DNA of 64,000 nt from Pictodentalium vernedei (GCA_031216915.1 CM062289.1:22050520-22114519); one strand, 5' to 3'. Counted from the first letter of the stretch, positions 1 through 14,199 are shown. Program-made: numbers and translations. The notes: generated from the sequence alone by a model not told the origin.

Positions 1-1930
1 TTGGCACACCCTACAGGGCACATTTATGATTGGATTGCTTTGAAACCTGGTATGCTTGTTTAGGGTGACCTCTAGATGGGAGCTTTCGATTTTCTTCAAT
101 TTCCGTCAAAAAATGTTGCCACGGCCAACGTTCTTAGCACTTAGTTCAGTCAGAAGATCTCGATATTTCTCTTTGGCACACCCTACAGGGAACATTTATG
201 ATCAGATTGCTTTGAAACCTGGTATGCTTGTTTGGGGAGACCTCTAGGTGAGAGCTATCGATTTTCTTCCATTTCCATCGAAAAATGTTGCCGCTGCCAA
301 CGTTCTTAGAACTTAGTTTAGTCAGACCTCAATATTTCTCTTTGGCACACCCTACAGGGAACATTTATGATCGGATTGCTTTGAAACCTGGTATGCTTGT
401 TTGGGGAGACCTCTAGATGGGAGCTATCGATTTTCTTCCATTTCCATCGAAAAATGTTGCCGCTGCCAACGTTCTTATAACTTAGTTTAGTCAGACCTCA
501 ATATTTCCCTTTGGCACACCCTACAGGGCACACTTATGATTGGATTGCTTTGAAACTTGGTATGCTTGTTTGGAGTGACCTCTAGATGGGAGCTATCGAT
601 TTTCTTCAATTTCCGTCAAAAAATGTTGCCGCGGCCAACGTTCTTAGAACTTAGTTTAGTCAAACCACAATATTTCCCTTTGGCACACCCTACAGGGCAC
701 ATTTATGATCGGATTGCTTTGAAACCTGGTATGCTTGTTTAGGGTGACCTCTAGATGGGAGCTATCGATTTTCTTCATTTCTGTCAAAAAATGTTGCCAC
801 GGCCAACGTTCTTAGAACTTAGTTTAGTCAGACCTCAATATTTCCCTTTGGCACACCCTACAGGGCACATTTATGATCGGATTGCTTTGAAACCTGGTAT
901 GCTTGTTTGGGGTGACCTCTAGATGGGAGCTATCGATTTTCTTCAATTTTTGTCAAAAAATGTTGCCGCGGTCAACATTCTTAGAACTTAGTTTAGTCAG
1001 AAGACCTCAATATTTCTCTTTGGCACACCCTACAGGGCACATTATGATCGGATTGCTTTGAAACATGGCATGCTTGTTTGGGGTGACCTCTAGATGGGAG
1101 CTATCGATTTTAAACAATTTCCGTCAAAAAATGTTGCTGCGGCCAGCGTTCTTGGAACTTAGTTTAGTCAAACCACAATATTTCCCTTTGGCACACCCTA
1201 CAGGGCACATTTATGATTGGATTGCTTTGAAACCTGGTATGCTTGTTTAGGGTGACCTCTAGATGGGAGCTTTCGATTTTCTTCAATTTCCGTCAAAAAA
1301 TGTTGCCACGGCCAACGTTCTTAGCACTTAGTTCAGTCAGAAGATCTCGATATTTCTCTTTGGCACACCCTACAGGGAACATTTATGATCAGATTGCTTT
1401 GAAACCTGGTATGCTTGTTTGGGGAGACCTCTAGATGAGAGCTATCGATTTTCTTCCATTTCCATCGAAAAATGTTGCCGCTGCCAACGTTCTTAGAACT
1501 TAGTTTAGTCAGACCTCAATATTTCTCTTTGGCACACCCTACAGGGAACATTTATGATCGGATTGCTTTGAAACCTGGTATGCTTGTTTGGGGAGACCTC
1601 TAGATGGGAGCTATCGATTTTCTTCCATTTCCATCGAAAAATGTTGCCGCTGCCAACGTTCTTAGAACTTAGTTTAGTCAGACCTCAATATTTCCCTTTG
1701 GCACACCCTACAGGGCACACTTATGATTGGATTGCTTTAAAACCTGGCATGCTTGTTTGGGGTGACCTCTAGATGGGAGCTATCGATTTTCTTCAATTTC
1801 AGTAAGAAAATGTTGCTGTGGCCAACGTTCTTAGAACTTAGTTTAGTCAGACCTCAATATTTCTCTTTGGCACACCCTACAGGGCACATTTATGATTGGA
1901 TTGCTTTGAAACCTGGTATGCTTGTTTAAC
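1..1930 (+). repeat. ~170-bp tandem satellite array, about 11 units
   Basis: The motif TTGGCACACCCTAC recurs at about 1, 172, 343, 512, 681, 848, 1020, 1189, 1360, 1528, 1698 and 1867, giving units of 168-171 bp. The array enters from the left edge of the window, so its full size is unknown. Short open frames repeat in each unit but only reflect unit length and do not look like a gene. Positions 1 to about 590 and 1188 to about 1777 are nearly identical, which implies a seven-unit higher-order duplication. The array ends at about 1930 and is followed by about 200 bp of unique sequence and then a family A 3' terminus, so it is probably the central array of a Helentron-like element. Confidence 0.9.
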
Positions 1931-2137
1931 TTGGTGTGCTCATTAGACAAGACCTTTCGATAAGAACTATTGATTAGCATTCATTTCTGTGAAAAAAGTT
2001 GCCATTCACAGTAACCTCTGAACATACTGCATTTGTGTATCAACATTCTTCCTTTAGCCAGTCTTACAGTTTACATTTAAAAATTGATGGATTACTCTGT
2101 TCTTCAATTTTGCCATTTCATTTATAACTTACCAAGT

Positions 2138-2181
2138 TCAAGTTTGTCGAGTTGAGCTACAGTGTCATTGACACTTTCATT
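2138..2181 (+). mobile_element. 3' terminus of a family A Helentron-like element
   Basis: The sequence carries GAGTTGAGCT, then the hairpin AGTGTC-ATT-GACACT, then TTCATT. The same end is seen at 8418, 19726, 22223, 61465 and 62570. GTTGAGCT is complementary to the AGCTCAAC start of family A. Here it closes an element whose centre is the 170-bp array at 1-1930, not the 333-bp units of the other copies. The 5' end would lie left of the window. Confidence 0.75.
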
Positions 2182-2185
2182 TTAT

Positions 2186-3663
<1,478 letters not shown>

Positions 3664-3708
3664 TAACCTCACCAACCTTTGAACTCTGCTAGTGTAATTA
3701 TTATTTAA

Positions 3709-4862
3709 CCCTTTACCCAACACATCGGTCACATCTACACAAGTACAGTAGAACCTGTCTTGAGAGACCGCCCTTTGGGCCACACAAAAGTGGTCTCTCA
3801 AGACAGGTGGTCTCTCATAACAGGTTTCAGATTTTCTCAAGTCAGTGAATAACCAACCACAAAATTCAGAAATGGAGAAGAATGGATTTTTGTAATTACT
3901 TTGTTGTAGTTGTTCTTTTTTATGAAGTTTTTGTAACAAATTGAAATGGACTGTTATAAAAATTAGAAAAATAAATTTGTGTTGAAAATCTTCAATGACG
4001 ATTTTGAAAGGAATGGTTTCACGCGCCGAAGGCGTGCAGGGACAGTATGGGGAACAAACCCCTTTCGACCCTAAATGACTGTAGATGATCAATCCTCGCA
4101 TGTCTAGGCGTGTTGAAGGAGGAACGGGCTCAGGTACTTGGCAGGTGCCAACGGTTGCAGCGGGATGGTCTCTGTGGCTGATGTCGGTTGAACCCTCGGG
4201 TGAGGACCAGTGTGAGAGGTTGGGTCCTCTCACAAAAGTACTACCTCTCCCAATGACGATTTTCAACACAAATTTATTTTTATAGTCCTGGCTGTCACAT
4301 TTCAGGTATGTATGAAATTGTTTATTCAATAATCCTAATCTTTTCACAGGGGTCTTATAAAAACATTTCAATCTTTGATGAGTTATGTAACTAAATAGCA
4401 ATTGAAACCCAATTAAGAGCTTTTAATACTTTTAATTCTGTTAGTATAACCACAATGGATTTTCCAATTCCAGAACAGGTAAAGAGTTTTTGTCATTTTT
4501 TCAGTCTTCAAAGGAGCGGTCTCTCAAGACAGGTCCATTATGGCATAAAAATACAAGTTGGTACCAGGTCACAGTGGTCTCTCAAGACAGGTGGTCTCCC
4601 ATAGCAGGTCCATTATAGAGTAAAACCAATCAGTGCCTGACAGATGTGGTCTCTCAAGACAGGTTTTACTGTAATATGCAAATTCAGCAACTGGAAAAAT
4701 ATTATTTTTCTTAAAATTTCAACGAAACCTAATCATGAGACCCCTCCGTGGAACGAGCTCTTCGAGCTCGTTCCAATGAGGGGTCACATGATATAGTTTG
4801 GTTGAAATTTTTATAAAATTATATTTAAAATAATACATTTTTGATATCATCTGATTAAAGGG
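3709..4862 (+). mobile_element. piggyBac-like TTAA MITE, split by a mariner-like insert
   Basis: The ends are CCCTTTACCCAAC on the left and a decayed ..ATTAAAGGG on the right, flanked by TTAA at 3705-3708 and 4863-4866. Removing the insert at 3746-4671 leaves about 226 bp that match the copy at 9646-9886. The centre (about 4715-4815) is a long inverted repeat around GAGCTCTTCGAGCTC with the GACCCCTC/GAGGGGTCA arms typical of the family. No coding capacity is present. TTAA targets with CCC termini suggest mobilisation by a piggyBac-type transposase. Confidence 0.85.
3746..4671 (+). mobile_element. Tc1/mariner-like MITE with TA target duplication
   Basis: This 926-bp element starts CAGTAGAACCTGTCTTGAG and ends with the near-perfect inverse (..GACAGGTTTTACTG). 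It is flanked by TA at 3744-3745 and 4672-4673. TCTCTCAAGACAGG-type motifs recur inside it at about 3790, 4510, 4570 and 4645, on the strand complementary to the left terminus, so terminal sequence is iterated internally. It interrupts the TTAA MITE at 3709-4862. A long antisense open frame at 3580-4401 crosses both this element and the CDK2 exon and is not a gene. Confidence 0.85.
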
Positions 4863-4866
4863 TTAA

Positions 4867-5888
4867 TGGTCAGACAGAAGTTTGAGTAAATTTTAAAAGT
4901 ACCTAAATAAATATTTAAAATACAAAGTAAATTCTTGAAGGCAAAATTTCTTGTCATTATGGTGCTGAATTTCAATAATCATATTCAGTTCTGTTTGCAT
5001 GTGTTAATCTCATTGGCTGACAAATAGAAATTGTAATTTACAATAACAATTTATTGTCCTCAAGTTTCAAGAATGACATGATCAGTGGAAACATGATCAG
5101 TGGAAACCTGAGATTGTATACAATCAAAATGTTCATGTTGAATACCCCTCAATTTATAGCCAATGAATAAGTTTTTAAAAATAGGTTTTCCACCTTGTTT
5201 GTCCACCTGTTCTTCGACTGAAATGATTATGTGAATATTTGAATATCCTTTCGTAGAAGGTATTTGAATATCAGTGCACATGCTCACATCCTGTAAAATA
5301 AACTTGCTGCTTGTGAGCATGTATATGTGTATCTATGTGATTCAGTTTGTAAATTTTATTGAACTTGCTGTCAGTCCTTTGATTTTGAGGTGTGCTATGG
5401 CGCATGCACATTTCAAAACCAGTGAACAGTTAAGAGCACATCTCGAAAATTCTGCTTAAGTCAATGTGTTAATTTCTTCTACATTGCATAAAACGTCAAA
5501 TGGTTACATTATTAACACTTCACAAATTTTCCGAGAGACGATCCCTCAACTGTGTACGTTGATCCAAAAACATTAAAGCATCACTAACCCCTTTGTTGGC
5601 TTTGGAGAGAGTGTCAGTGTCTGTATAGCACATGCATATTGTACAACAGTACATTTTACATGTGGGAAGAATTACTATGTCAATTTCATTTTTCTTCTGC
5701 ATCAGATTCATTTAACTAACATATTTATGTTGCATTGTATTAGTCCAAACCGGTCATCATCTCATGTTTCATCTGAATAGTAATTGACATGTTCATATTT
5801 CAACAATATTAATTTAAATTATAATTAAATAGCATAATACATGATGCCGAAGATGTTCGATTGTGTTTTTTGTTAATTTGATTCAATA
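4867..5888. other. CDK2 intron, no recognised feature
   Basis: This is A/T-rich intron sequence without a convincing open frame, exon or repeat that I recognise. It contains a short tandem ATGATCAGTGGAAAC pair at about 5077-5105. Confidence 0.6.
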
Positions 5889-8794
5889 ATGGTATACATC
5901 ATCTATAGGAAGGGGTGTGGGAGGGAAGACAGATTCAAGTTCGTTCAAATCGTGCTCCTCGGTTAATATTTGCACTCCCTATGGGAATTTTAACTTAGTG
6001 CAATATGAGGAAATTTCTTTGCACATCTTCTCCAGATCCACCAGTCAGAATCCTTTAACATTTGGTATACGTCATCTCTGGAGGGTGGGTGGGGGGGGGG
6101 GGGGGGGGGGGGGGGCAGATTCAAGTTTGTTCAAATCAGGTCCCTGGGTTGAACAGTTTTTGGTCTGTTTGGGATTTAGAAATGTTTTCAATTTTTTATG
6201 CGTTTTGTTAAATTTTGATGCGAAAAACAAAAAAATTTTAGCCTGAAAATTTGAGTCTCGTTCCGACTTGTTTTTTAAATCTTCATTAGACCCTGTAGTC
6301 AGAATGCTTTCATATTTGGTAGACAACATCTCTAGGCTGGTTAGAGTCAAGTTTGTTCAATCCTAGTCCCTGGGTTGATATTTTGGCTCCATATGGGAGC
6401 TGGAATTTTAACTTAGTGCAATATAAGGAAATTTCTTTAAAATTGGGCTCCTTGGTTAATATTAGCGCTCCCTATGGGAGCACAAATTTTAACTTAGTGC
6501 AATATGAGGGAAATTTCTTTAAAAATCTTCTTCTTCAGACCCACCAGTCAGAATCCTTTAATTTAGGTGGGTCAGATTCAAGTTTTTAGCTCAACTTTGG
6601 CGAAGCCAAATTTGAGCTTTTGTCGTGGCCTGTCGTCCGTCTGGACGTCTGTCCGTACGTCAGCAATTGGATACGGCTCGGGCTAGAGGCCGTATTTATG
6701 AACCGATCTTTACGAAACTTCTTGGGTACCTTTGTTATGACAGTGGGACGAGAACGAGTGTTTTGGGTGCGGTCAGAAATTCAAGATGGCTGCCAGCCAC
6801 CATTTTGTACCTACGATGCAGAAATCTGTTTTTTGTACAGAACTTCCATATGAAAGCTCTGATTTGAATAATTTTTTGTATGAACGTTTAGTACCATGGG
6901 ATACATCACATATAATACAGGGTTTTTTCTTGTGCGTAAATTGTGCAAACTAGACTAATTTTGATGTTTTTTGGAGTTACTTTCAGCACTGTAAGTGCAA
7001 ATGCCAATATGGCTCGGGCTAGAGGCCGTATTTATGAACCGATCTTTACGAAACTTCTTGGGTACCTTTGGTATCACCGTGGGACGAGAACGAGTGTTTT
7101 TAGGTCCGGTCCGAAATTCAAGATGGCCGATGGCAGCCATTTTGTACAAAATTAGGTGCAATCGGATTTTTGCACAGAACTTCCATATGAAAGCGCTGAT
7201 TTGAATAATTTTTTGTGTGAATGTTTAGTACCATGGGATACATCACATATAATACGGGTTTTTTTCTCATGCAGAAATTATGCAAATTAGATGAACTTTG
7301 ATTTTTTCAGTGCGACTTACACACAGTAAGTACACATGTCAATACGGCTCAGACTAGAGTCTGTATTTATGAACTGATCTTCACGAAATGTCTTGGGTAC
7401 CTTTGTTATCACCTTGGGACGAGAACGAGTGTTTCTGTGTGCGGTCTAAATTTCAAGATGGCTGCCAGTGGCCATTTTGTACCAAAATTGGGTCTAATCA
7501 GTTTTTTGTACACAACTTCTATACAGCTCAGACTAGAGGCCATATTTATGAACCAATCTTTACGAAACTTCTTGGGTACCTTTGTTATCACCGTGGGATG
7601 AGAGCGAGTGTTTTTGGGTGTGGTCCGAAATTCAAGATGGCCACCAGCAGCCATTTTGTACCAAAATTAGTGCAATCAGTCTTTTGTACAGAACTTCTGT
7701 ATGAAAGTTCTGATTTGAATAAATTTTTGTATGAATGTTTAGTAACATGGAATACATCACATATTGTAAGGGGTTTTTTTTCGTGCAGAAATTATGCAAA
7801 TTAGATGAACTTTGATTTATTCAGTGCTACTTACACAATGTAAGCACACATGTCAATACGGCTCAGGGTAGAGGCTGTATTTATGAACCGATCTTTACAA
7901 AACTTCTTGGGTACCTTTGTTATCACCTTGGGATGAGAATGAGTGTTTCTGGGTATGGTCCAAAATTCAAGATGGCTGCCAGTGGCCATTTTGTACCAAA
8001 ATTAGGTCCAATCAGTTTTTTGTCACAAGTTCTATACAGCTCGTATTTATGAACTGATCTTCACAAAACTTCTTGGGTACCTTTGTTTTCACCTTGGGAC
8101 AGGAACGAGTGTGTTTTGGGGTGCCTTTGTTATCACTGTGCTATGAGAACAAATATTTTGGGGTTCAGTCAGACCCACTCTGGGACTCAAAGATTTTTTT
8201 CTAGTTTAGCATCTAACTGTCACCCACCTTTACAATACTTTACCTATACATTTGTTACAGGCAACGGTCAGTATTTATGTACAGACCGTTACAATACTTT
8301 ACATGTACCTTTGTTATCAGGTCATTACCTGGATGTTTGTCATTGCTGTATCACATACTATACATGTACATGTCTTTGTCTTGACAAGTTGAGCTACAGT
8401 GTCATTGACACTTTCATTTCAAATTGGGTCCCAGGGTTAATATTTTGGCTCCCTATTTGAGCCCAAATTTTAACTTAGTGCAAAATGAGGAAATTTCTTG
8501 AAAAGTTTTATTCTTCAGATTCACCAGTCAGATTTCTTTCGCATTTGGTATATGACATCTCAAGGGGGATCAGATTCAAGTTTGTTCAATTTGAGTCCCT
8601 GGTGTGGGGGGTGGGGGGCATGTTAGGTTCAGGTTTGTTCAAATCCATTCCTTGGTGTTTTTCCATCAAATTTGCCTTTCATGACTTCATTCCTTTGTAG
8701 AGTTGATGAACCATGTATAACTGAATGTGACCCCAAATACTTCTTTCAACCACTTTGGCAGGTGAGCGATTACAGCCCCTTCGGGCCTCTTGTT
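5889..8794 (+). mobile_element. Family B Helentron-like element (B1), split by an A element
   Basis: Units of about 170-200 bp contain GGTATACAACATCT, CAGATTCAAGTTTGTTCAA, TCCCTGGGTTAATATT and TTTAACTTAGTGCAATATGA. They run from 5889 to 6582 and resume at 8419. The 3' end has GGTGAGCGA, the hairpin GCCC-CTTC-GGGC and CTCTTGTTT, ending at about 8794. The 5' hairpin seen in B2 (14914) is absent, so this copy looks 5'-truncated. A long G run occurs at about 6090-6116. Element A (6588-8418) interrupts one unit between CAAGTTT and TCAAAT, where other units read CAAGTTTGTTCAAAT. The 3' end lies only 46 bp upstream of the CDK2 exon at 8840. Confidence 0.8.
6588..8418 (+). mobile_element. Family A Helentron-like element (H1), full length
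   Basis: It starts inside a T run with the hairpin AGCTCAACTTTGGC-GAA-GCCAAATTTGAGCT, followed by a GTCCGTC-rich stretch. It then has about five units of about 333 bp (one shorter, about 182 bp), each containing GGCTAGAGGCCGTATTTATG, CTTCTTGGGTACCTTTG and TTCAAGATGGC. The 3' part is non-repeated and ends AAGTTGAGCT, hairpin AGTGTC-ATT-GACACT, TTCATT. AAGTTGAGCT is the inverse of the 5' start. No Rep/helicase coding is present, so it is non-autonomous. At 1831 bp it is almost the same size and layout as H3 (17900-19726). Confidence 0.85.
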
Positions 8795-8839
8795 TATTTA
8801 ATGTTCACTTTGTTGTTTTTTTTCAAATTTGAATTTTAG

Positions 8840-9641
<802 letters not shown>

Positions 9642-9645
9642 TTAA

Positions 9646-9886
9646 CCCTTTATCCAACAAATCTCCCACATACGCCTGCGTAATATGCAAATTCAGCAGT
9701 TGAAAAAATATTATTTTTCAAAAAATTTTAACAAAACCATATCATGTGACCCCTCGTTGGAATGAGCTTGTCGAGCTCGTTGCAACGAGGGGTCACATGA
9801 TATGGTTTTGTTGAAATTTTTTTAAAAATTTAAAAAAATGATATTTAAAATAATAAACTTTGATATCGTCTGCGTTGGGTAAAGGG
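9646..9886 (+). mobile_element. Intact piggyBac-like TTAA MITE
   Basis: The element has 241 bp with termini CCCTTTATCCAAC and GTTGGGTAAAGGG, flanked by TTAA at 9642-9645 and 9887-9890. Inside are AATATGCAAATTCAGCAG and a central inverted repeat (about 9735-9815) around GAGCTTGTCGAGCTC with GACCCCTCGTT/AACGAGGGGTC arms. It is the cleanest copy in the window and the reference for those at 3709, 27983 and 47026. Confidence 0.9.
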
Positions 9887-9890
9887 TTAA

Positions 9891-11025
9891 ATAATGTGCT
9901 TTTAGCTTCGAAATTTGTTTTTTTGTAAATTCAATTGTGTTGAAGAAAGCACAACATAAAATGAATACACCTATTGTTGATCGAGGAGTTGATACGAAAG
10001 AGATTGACAAAGGTGTGAAAAATATCATGAAGTGGTCATGGACAGAGAGAAAGTGTGACGATATATTACTGGGACAATTTATAAGAAAATTTAAAGTCGT
10101 CCAGACAGTCACTGTGCATTTGGTGAAATATGTAATTTACTGTGTTGGTGAGTGGAAATATTTTAATGGCAGCGATGCTTCCATGGTTGATAGGACCTAC
10201 TGAAGTTTCTGATAATTCTCCCCAGCTGAAATGGCACTATGCATTGATCTGTGGGGGGGGGGAGGGGGCAAATATCATTTTTTCAATGAGAGGCATTTAT
10301 CACAGTATTTGAGTCTGAAACCCCCCTTAATATGTTCCACAGAGCTTGTGTATTTCAAAGTTCTGCCCCCCCCCCCCCACCCCCCCCCCCCCAATGAGAG
10401 GGGTCGACCCCCCTCTCATACTCTCTCCAGCTTGTGCCTTTGGCATTCAGCCATAGCCTGTGGCTCTTGGAGTTCAATTCTCAAAAAAAAAAAAAAATTC
10501 AGTTACATTTTTCTTTCTCCAATCACACCACTGTATATAGTTTTATGCGCCAAAGTTCGTGAAGGCATAGTCCTAACTAGGACCCCAAGTCATTACCCTC
10601 CTCCTGGGAGGAGGGGGTAATGACCGGAGGTTCTAGTTGAGCTGAGTGTAGGCAGTGCCCTGGAAATCGTTGAGTTTGGCTTTTGTAAGGCCTTGAAAAA
10701 TGCTGGAATATATCAAGAAACTGCTTTGAATAGCTGAAATTTTATAAGTCTGTGCCTGCAGGACTCTGTTCATTAACTTGACCCATAAAAATTAAGATGA
10801 CATTGCAATCAAATTTATGTGTGAACAAGCCCTAAATTTGTGTTGTGAAGTTATATAGTTTTCACTATTTGTTATTTTCAAGATAGCTGACTTGCTAGTT
10901 GCTCTAAGTTGAGGGTCATCACATGTACCAGTATCCAACCCATGCCAAGCATAGTACTTCAAGGTAAAAGATCTGTCCAAAAAATAAGATTCTCATGCTC
11001 CTGTATGAAATGTGAATTAAGGGGC
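9891..11025. other. CDK2 intron with G/C homopolymers and a hairpin
   Basis: The region holds a G run at about 10253-10270, C runs at about 10364-10393, and a hairpin at about 10587-10624 with CATTACCCTCCTCC facing GGAGGAGGGGGTAATG. The open frame at 9937-10203 has no recognisable domain. No exon is supported. Confidence 0.5.
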
Positions 11026-11029
11026 ATTA

Positions 11030-11575
11030 AGTATTACCTTTTTCTGTCCACACGAGTTTTGGTTTCCAATGATAACTTGAGTATGCGTTCAGATATTTTT
11101 TTTAAAACTTTCTCGTATTGTCTGTAATGACCAGGTGCAGGTCATGTTCTTATTTGGCCATAATTGCATTCTCCATTCTAGAGTTATTCCCCTTTTAATT
11201 AATGAAAAATAACACATTTCATGGTTTCTGGATACTTTAAGTACCGGTATGCATTCAGATATTTTTTTTTAAACTTTCACATATTGTCTAGAATAACAAA
11301 ATACAGGTAAAGTCGCATTTAAGCATATTCACATGCTGCATTGTCAAGTTATTCTCCTTGACTTAGTGAAAAGTACTATATTTTACTAGATACTATATTT
11401 TATCGTTTCCGAATGTTATCTTGAGTATGAATTCCGATATTGTTTCGAAATTTTCACATATTGTTTAGAATGACAAAATACAGGTAAAGTTTGCCAACTT
11501 GCATTTTGTATTCTAGAGTTATTCCCCTTGACTTAGTGGAAAATAACACATCTGTGGTTTCAGGATTCTAAATTG
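11030..11575 (+). repeat. Three diverged tandem units of about 180 bp
   Basis: Units start near 11030, 11215 and 11400. Shared motifs are TTCAGATATTTTTTT, AACTTTC.CATATTGTCT, AACAAAATACAGGTAAAGT, AGTTATTCCCCTT and GAAAAATAACACATTTC. The layout resembles the central arrays of the Helentron-like elements nearby, but I see no hairpin termini, so it may be a relic. Confidence 0.7.
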
Positions 11576-12983
11576 GCGTTATTTTTTGGCTTCAAAATAA
11601 TTTTTGAGTGATTTTATGCAAAGAAAAAAAAATTCACCCAATTTACTTTCAAGTTTAATTTCTGTGAATTTGCCCATTGGGTGATTTTTTAACTTTTAGT
11701 TTGCCATACAAAGGTTTCTAGTAAAAGGGGACATTAATTTCCTATGTGGGAGGGTATTTGATGACTGGATTTGCATCGCAAAATTCTATACAAAAATGTT
11801 CCAATGCTAACCATTTTTCTTTCATATTGGCCTTATATTCATTATTTATCATCACTCTTTGAAACCAAGATGGAAATTGCTAATCAAATTTTTAGAAACC
11901 AAAAATACCCTGTGAGGTGGGCTGTTGTACTGGTGGGTGAATTTGGGGGAAGGGCATCTAGGACATGGGGGGCATTGCCATCCTAGGCATTACTCCAGTT
12001 TTTTATATCGCGAAAGTAATTATGCATGAATGATCAAGGCTGAGGGCATGGTGTTTCCCTTTCCTGAACCAAATAGGCTATAAAATCGGTATGTAGGTGA
12101 ATAGAAACAAAATAATTTTAGGTTAGCACAATACGTTCAGTGATAAATGTTCTTGTCATTAAAACAGTGTTTTAATGATACTTGTGTACTATATTAGCTA
12201 CTATAATTTTCTATTGGTTTATTTCAAACAAGCCTGAAAATAATTTTCCTTGCGCTTCCAGACAAAATGTCGGACACCAAATGAATCATGTCTGTCATTA
12301 AGAATGATACCTGACATTTTTCAAAGTTTGAGACTTTGAAATAGTGTGTTTTGGGTGTACATGTACCTTCATCTTAAAGCTGCTCAGAATTCATCCAACC
12401 ATACCTTGTTTGGCAGGGCTCAATGAGCCCTGCCAAACAAGGTATGACTGGTTTCATTCTGAATTGGAACTGAAGATTGGTTTCATTCTGAGTTAGAACT
12501 GAATTACCCTTCAGACATAATTTAGATACATATATGGCTATATCAGATCGTATTCCCTCATGTGCTGTTAATACTGATGGGCTGTACAGTCACTTTCTTC
12601 ACACTTCCCAACTTGCCAGGACCAGAAATCACAATCATCATTAGTTTTAGGCTTGCTAGTTATGTACATGATTTCCAGCATGCATGATGTTCTGATCACT
12701 GAACATCATTGATAGTTTTGGCATCAGACATTTTGACTGATGATTTCAAACCTCAGTCTGACATAGGCCTTTTTGTACCGGACATTGTCCTTGTCTGACC
12801 ACTTATTTTCTGGTATGATTTCACGGTAAACACTTTGAAGTTTATTGTAGAAAAATGATACTGAACTGATCCAAAGATAAAAATGAAAAATGAAAGAAAA
12901 AAAGATATGGATGGATATATGTGTACCATTGCCTGGCAGGCATATCTTCAAATGTTGTCAACCTGAATTCCCTTTTCAGACTA
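11576..12983. other. CDK2 intron, mostly featureless
   Basis: Apart from the perfect palindrome at 12400-12446 and a short tandem TTTCATTCTGA.TT.GAACTGAA pair at about 12450-12505, I see no gene or known repeat here. Confidence 0.5.
12400..12446. repeat. Perfect 23-bp inverted repeat with 1-nt spacer
   Basis: The left arm starts CATACCTTGTTTGGCAGGG and the right arm is its exact inverse, separated by a single A. A related but decayed core (TTGTTTGACAGAGC..) occurs at about 24590 and 25885 inside TTAA elements, so this is probably the centre of a related MITE whose ends are decayed. Confidence 0.85.
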
Positions 12984-14199
12984 ATTATACCCCCACAAAA
13001 TGGAGGGGGGGGGGGGGGGGGGTATATAGGAGTCAACTTGTCCATCGGTCAGTCGTTGGTCCGTTGCACATGTAAACTTGTGGAGCAAACTCCTTCCACA
13101 ATCTTACCCGCATTTTCATGAAACTTCACAAAAATGATCATCATCATGAGGAGCAGTGTGCAACATAATTCTTTTCCTGATTGGATTCAAGATGGCCGAC
13201 TGGTGGCCATATTGGATTTTTTTTAAAGTAAACTTGTGGAGCGAACTACTTCCACTGTTTTAGCTGTATTTTCATGAAACTTCACAAAAATGATCAACAT
13301 GATGAGGGAAAAGCACCAAAATATCAGTTTTCCAGAGTTTTTTTTGGAAACGCTTCAACGAAATGATTTCATTTTTGGTAACCTACTATAGAATGATGAC
13401 TTACAGATCAAATTTGAGTTTCATGCTGATTGCCTTATTCTTGTGTGAGTTATTGCCCTTGGAAATATGGAAAAGCGCCAAAATATCAGTTTTCCGGACT
13501 TTTTCTGGAAACACTTCAACGGAATGATTTCATTTTTGTTAACCTACTATAGAACGATGACTTACAGATGAAGTTTCATTTGCACTCTGTCCATCCGTCA
13601 GTCTATCAGTCACACTTTAGTTTTCCAGACTTTTTTTTGGAAACACTTCAACGGAATGATTTCATTTTTGGTAACCTACTATAGAACGATGACTTACAGA
13701 TCAAGTTTCATTTACACTCTGGCCATCCATCCGTCAGTCAGTCTGTCGGTCATACTTTAGTTTTCCGGACTTTTTTTGGAAACGCTTCAACGGAATGATT
13801 TCATTTTTGGTAACCTACAATAGAACGATGACTTACAGATCAAGTTTCATTTGTACTCTGTCCATCTGTCAGTCTGTCAATCAGTCTGTCAGTCATACTT
13901 TAGTTTTCCGGACTTTTTTTGGAAATGCTTCAACCGAATGATTTCATTCTTGGTAACCTAAGTATAGAACGATGACTTACAGATCAAGTTTGAGTTTCAT
14001 GCTGATTGCATTATTCTTGTGTGAGTTATGGCCCTTGGAAATATGGAAAAGTGCCAAAATATCAGTTTCTGGACTTTTTTTGGAGATGCTTCAGCGGAAT
14101 TCATGCTGATGACATCTAGATTATAACATTTGTCATTATTAGTGCTCATTAGTCCGGTAGGGGACATTGTATTGCTTCAGCGATACGTGCACTCTTGTT
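12984..14199 (+). mobile_element. Family D Helentron-like element (D1)
   Basis: The 5' end is a hairpin of TATACCCCC facing GGGGGTATA, inflated by a G run. It is followed by two units containing AACTTGTGGAGC and TTCATGAAACTTCACAAAAATG. About six further units of about 115-150 bp contain GGAATGATTTCATTTTTGGTAACCT and CAGTCTGTCAGTC-type stretches. The 3' end has GGTAGGGGA (inverse of the 5' TACCCC), hairpin GTATTGC-TTCA-GCGATAC, then CTCTTGTTT. No coding is present. A second 3' end of this family is at 52978-53310. Confidence 0.75.

Noticed and set aside
1-1930. Possible CRISPR array
   Set aside because: The units are about 170-bp contiguous repeats without unique spacers, in a eukaryotic genome. 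It is a satellite.
6620-8460. Repeated 60-138-codon frames with peptides such as GRIYEPIFTKLLGYLCYH
   Set aside because: The same frames recur in every 333-bp satellite unit here and at 17300-22200 and 57450-62570. They follow the repeat period, lack starts in context and are broken differently in each unit.
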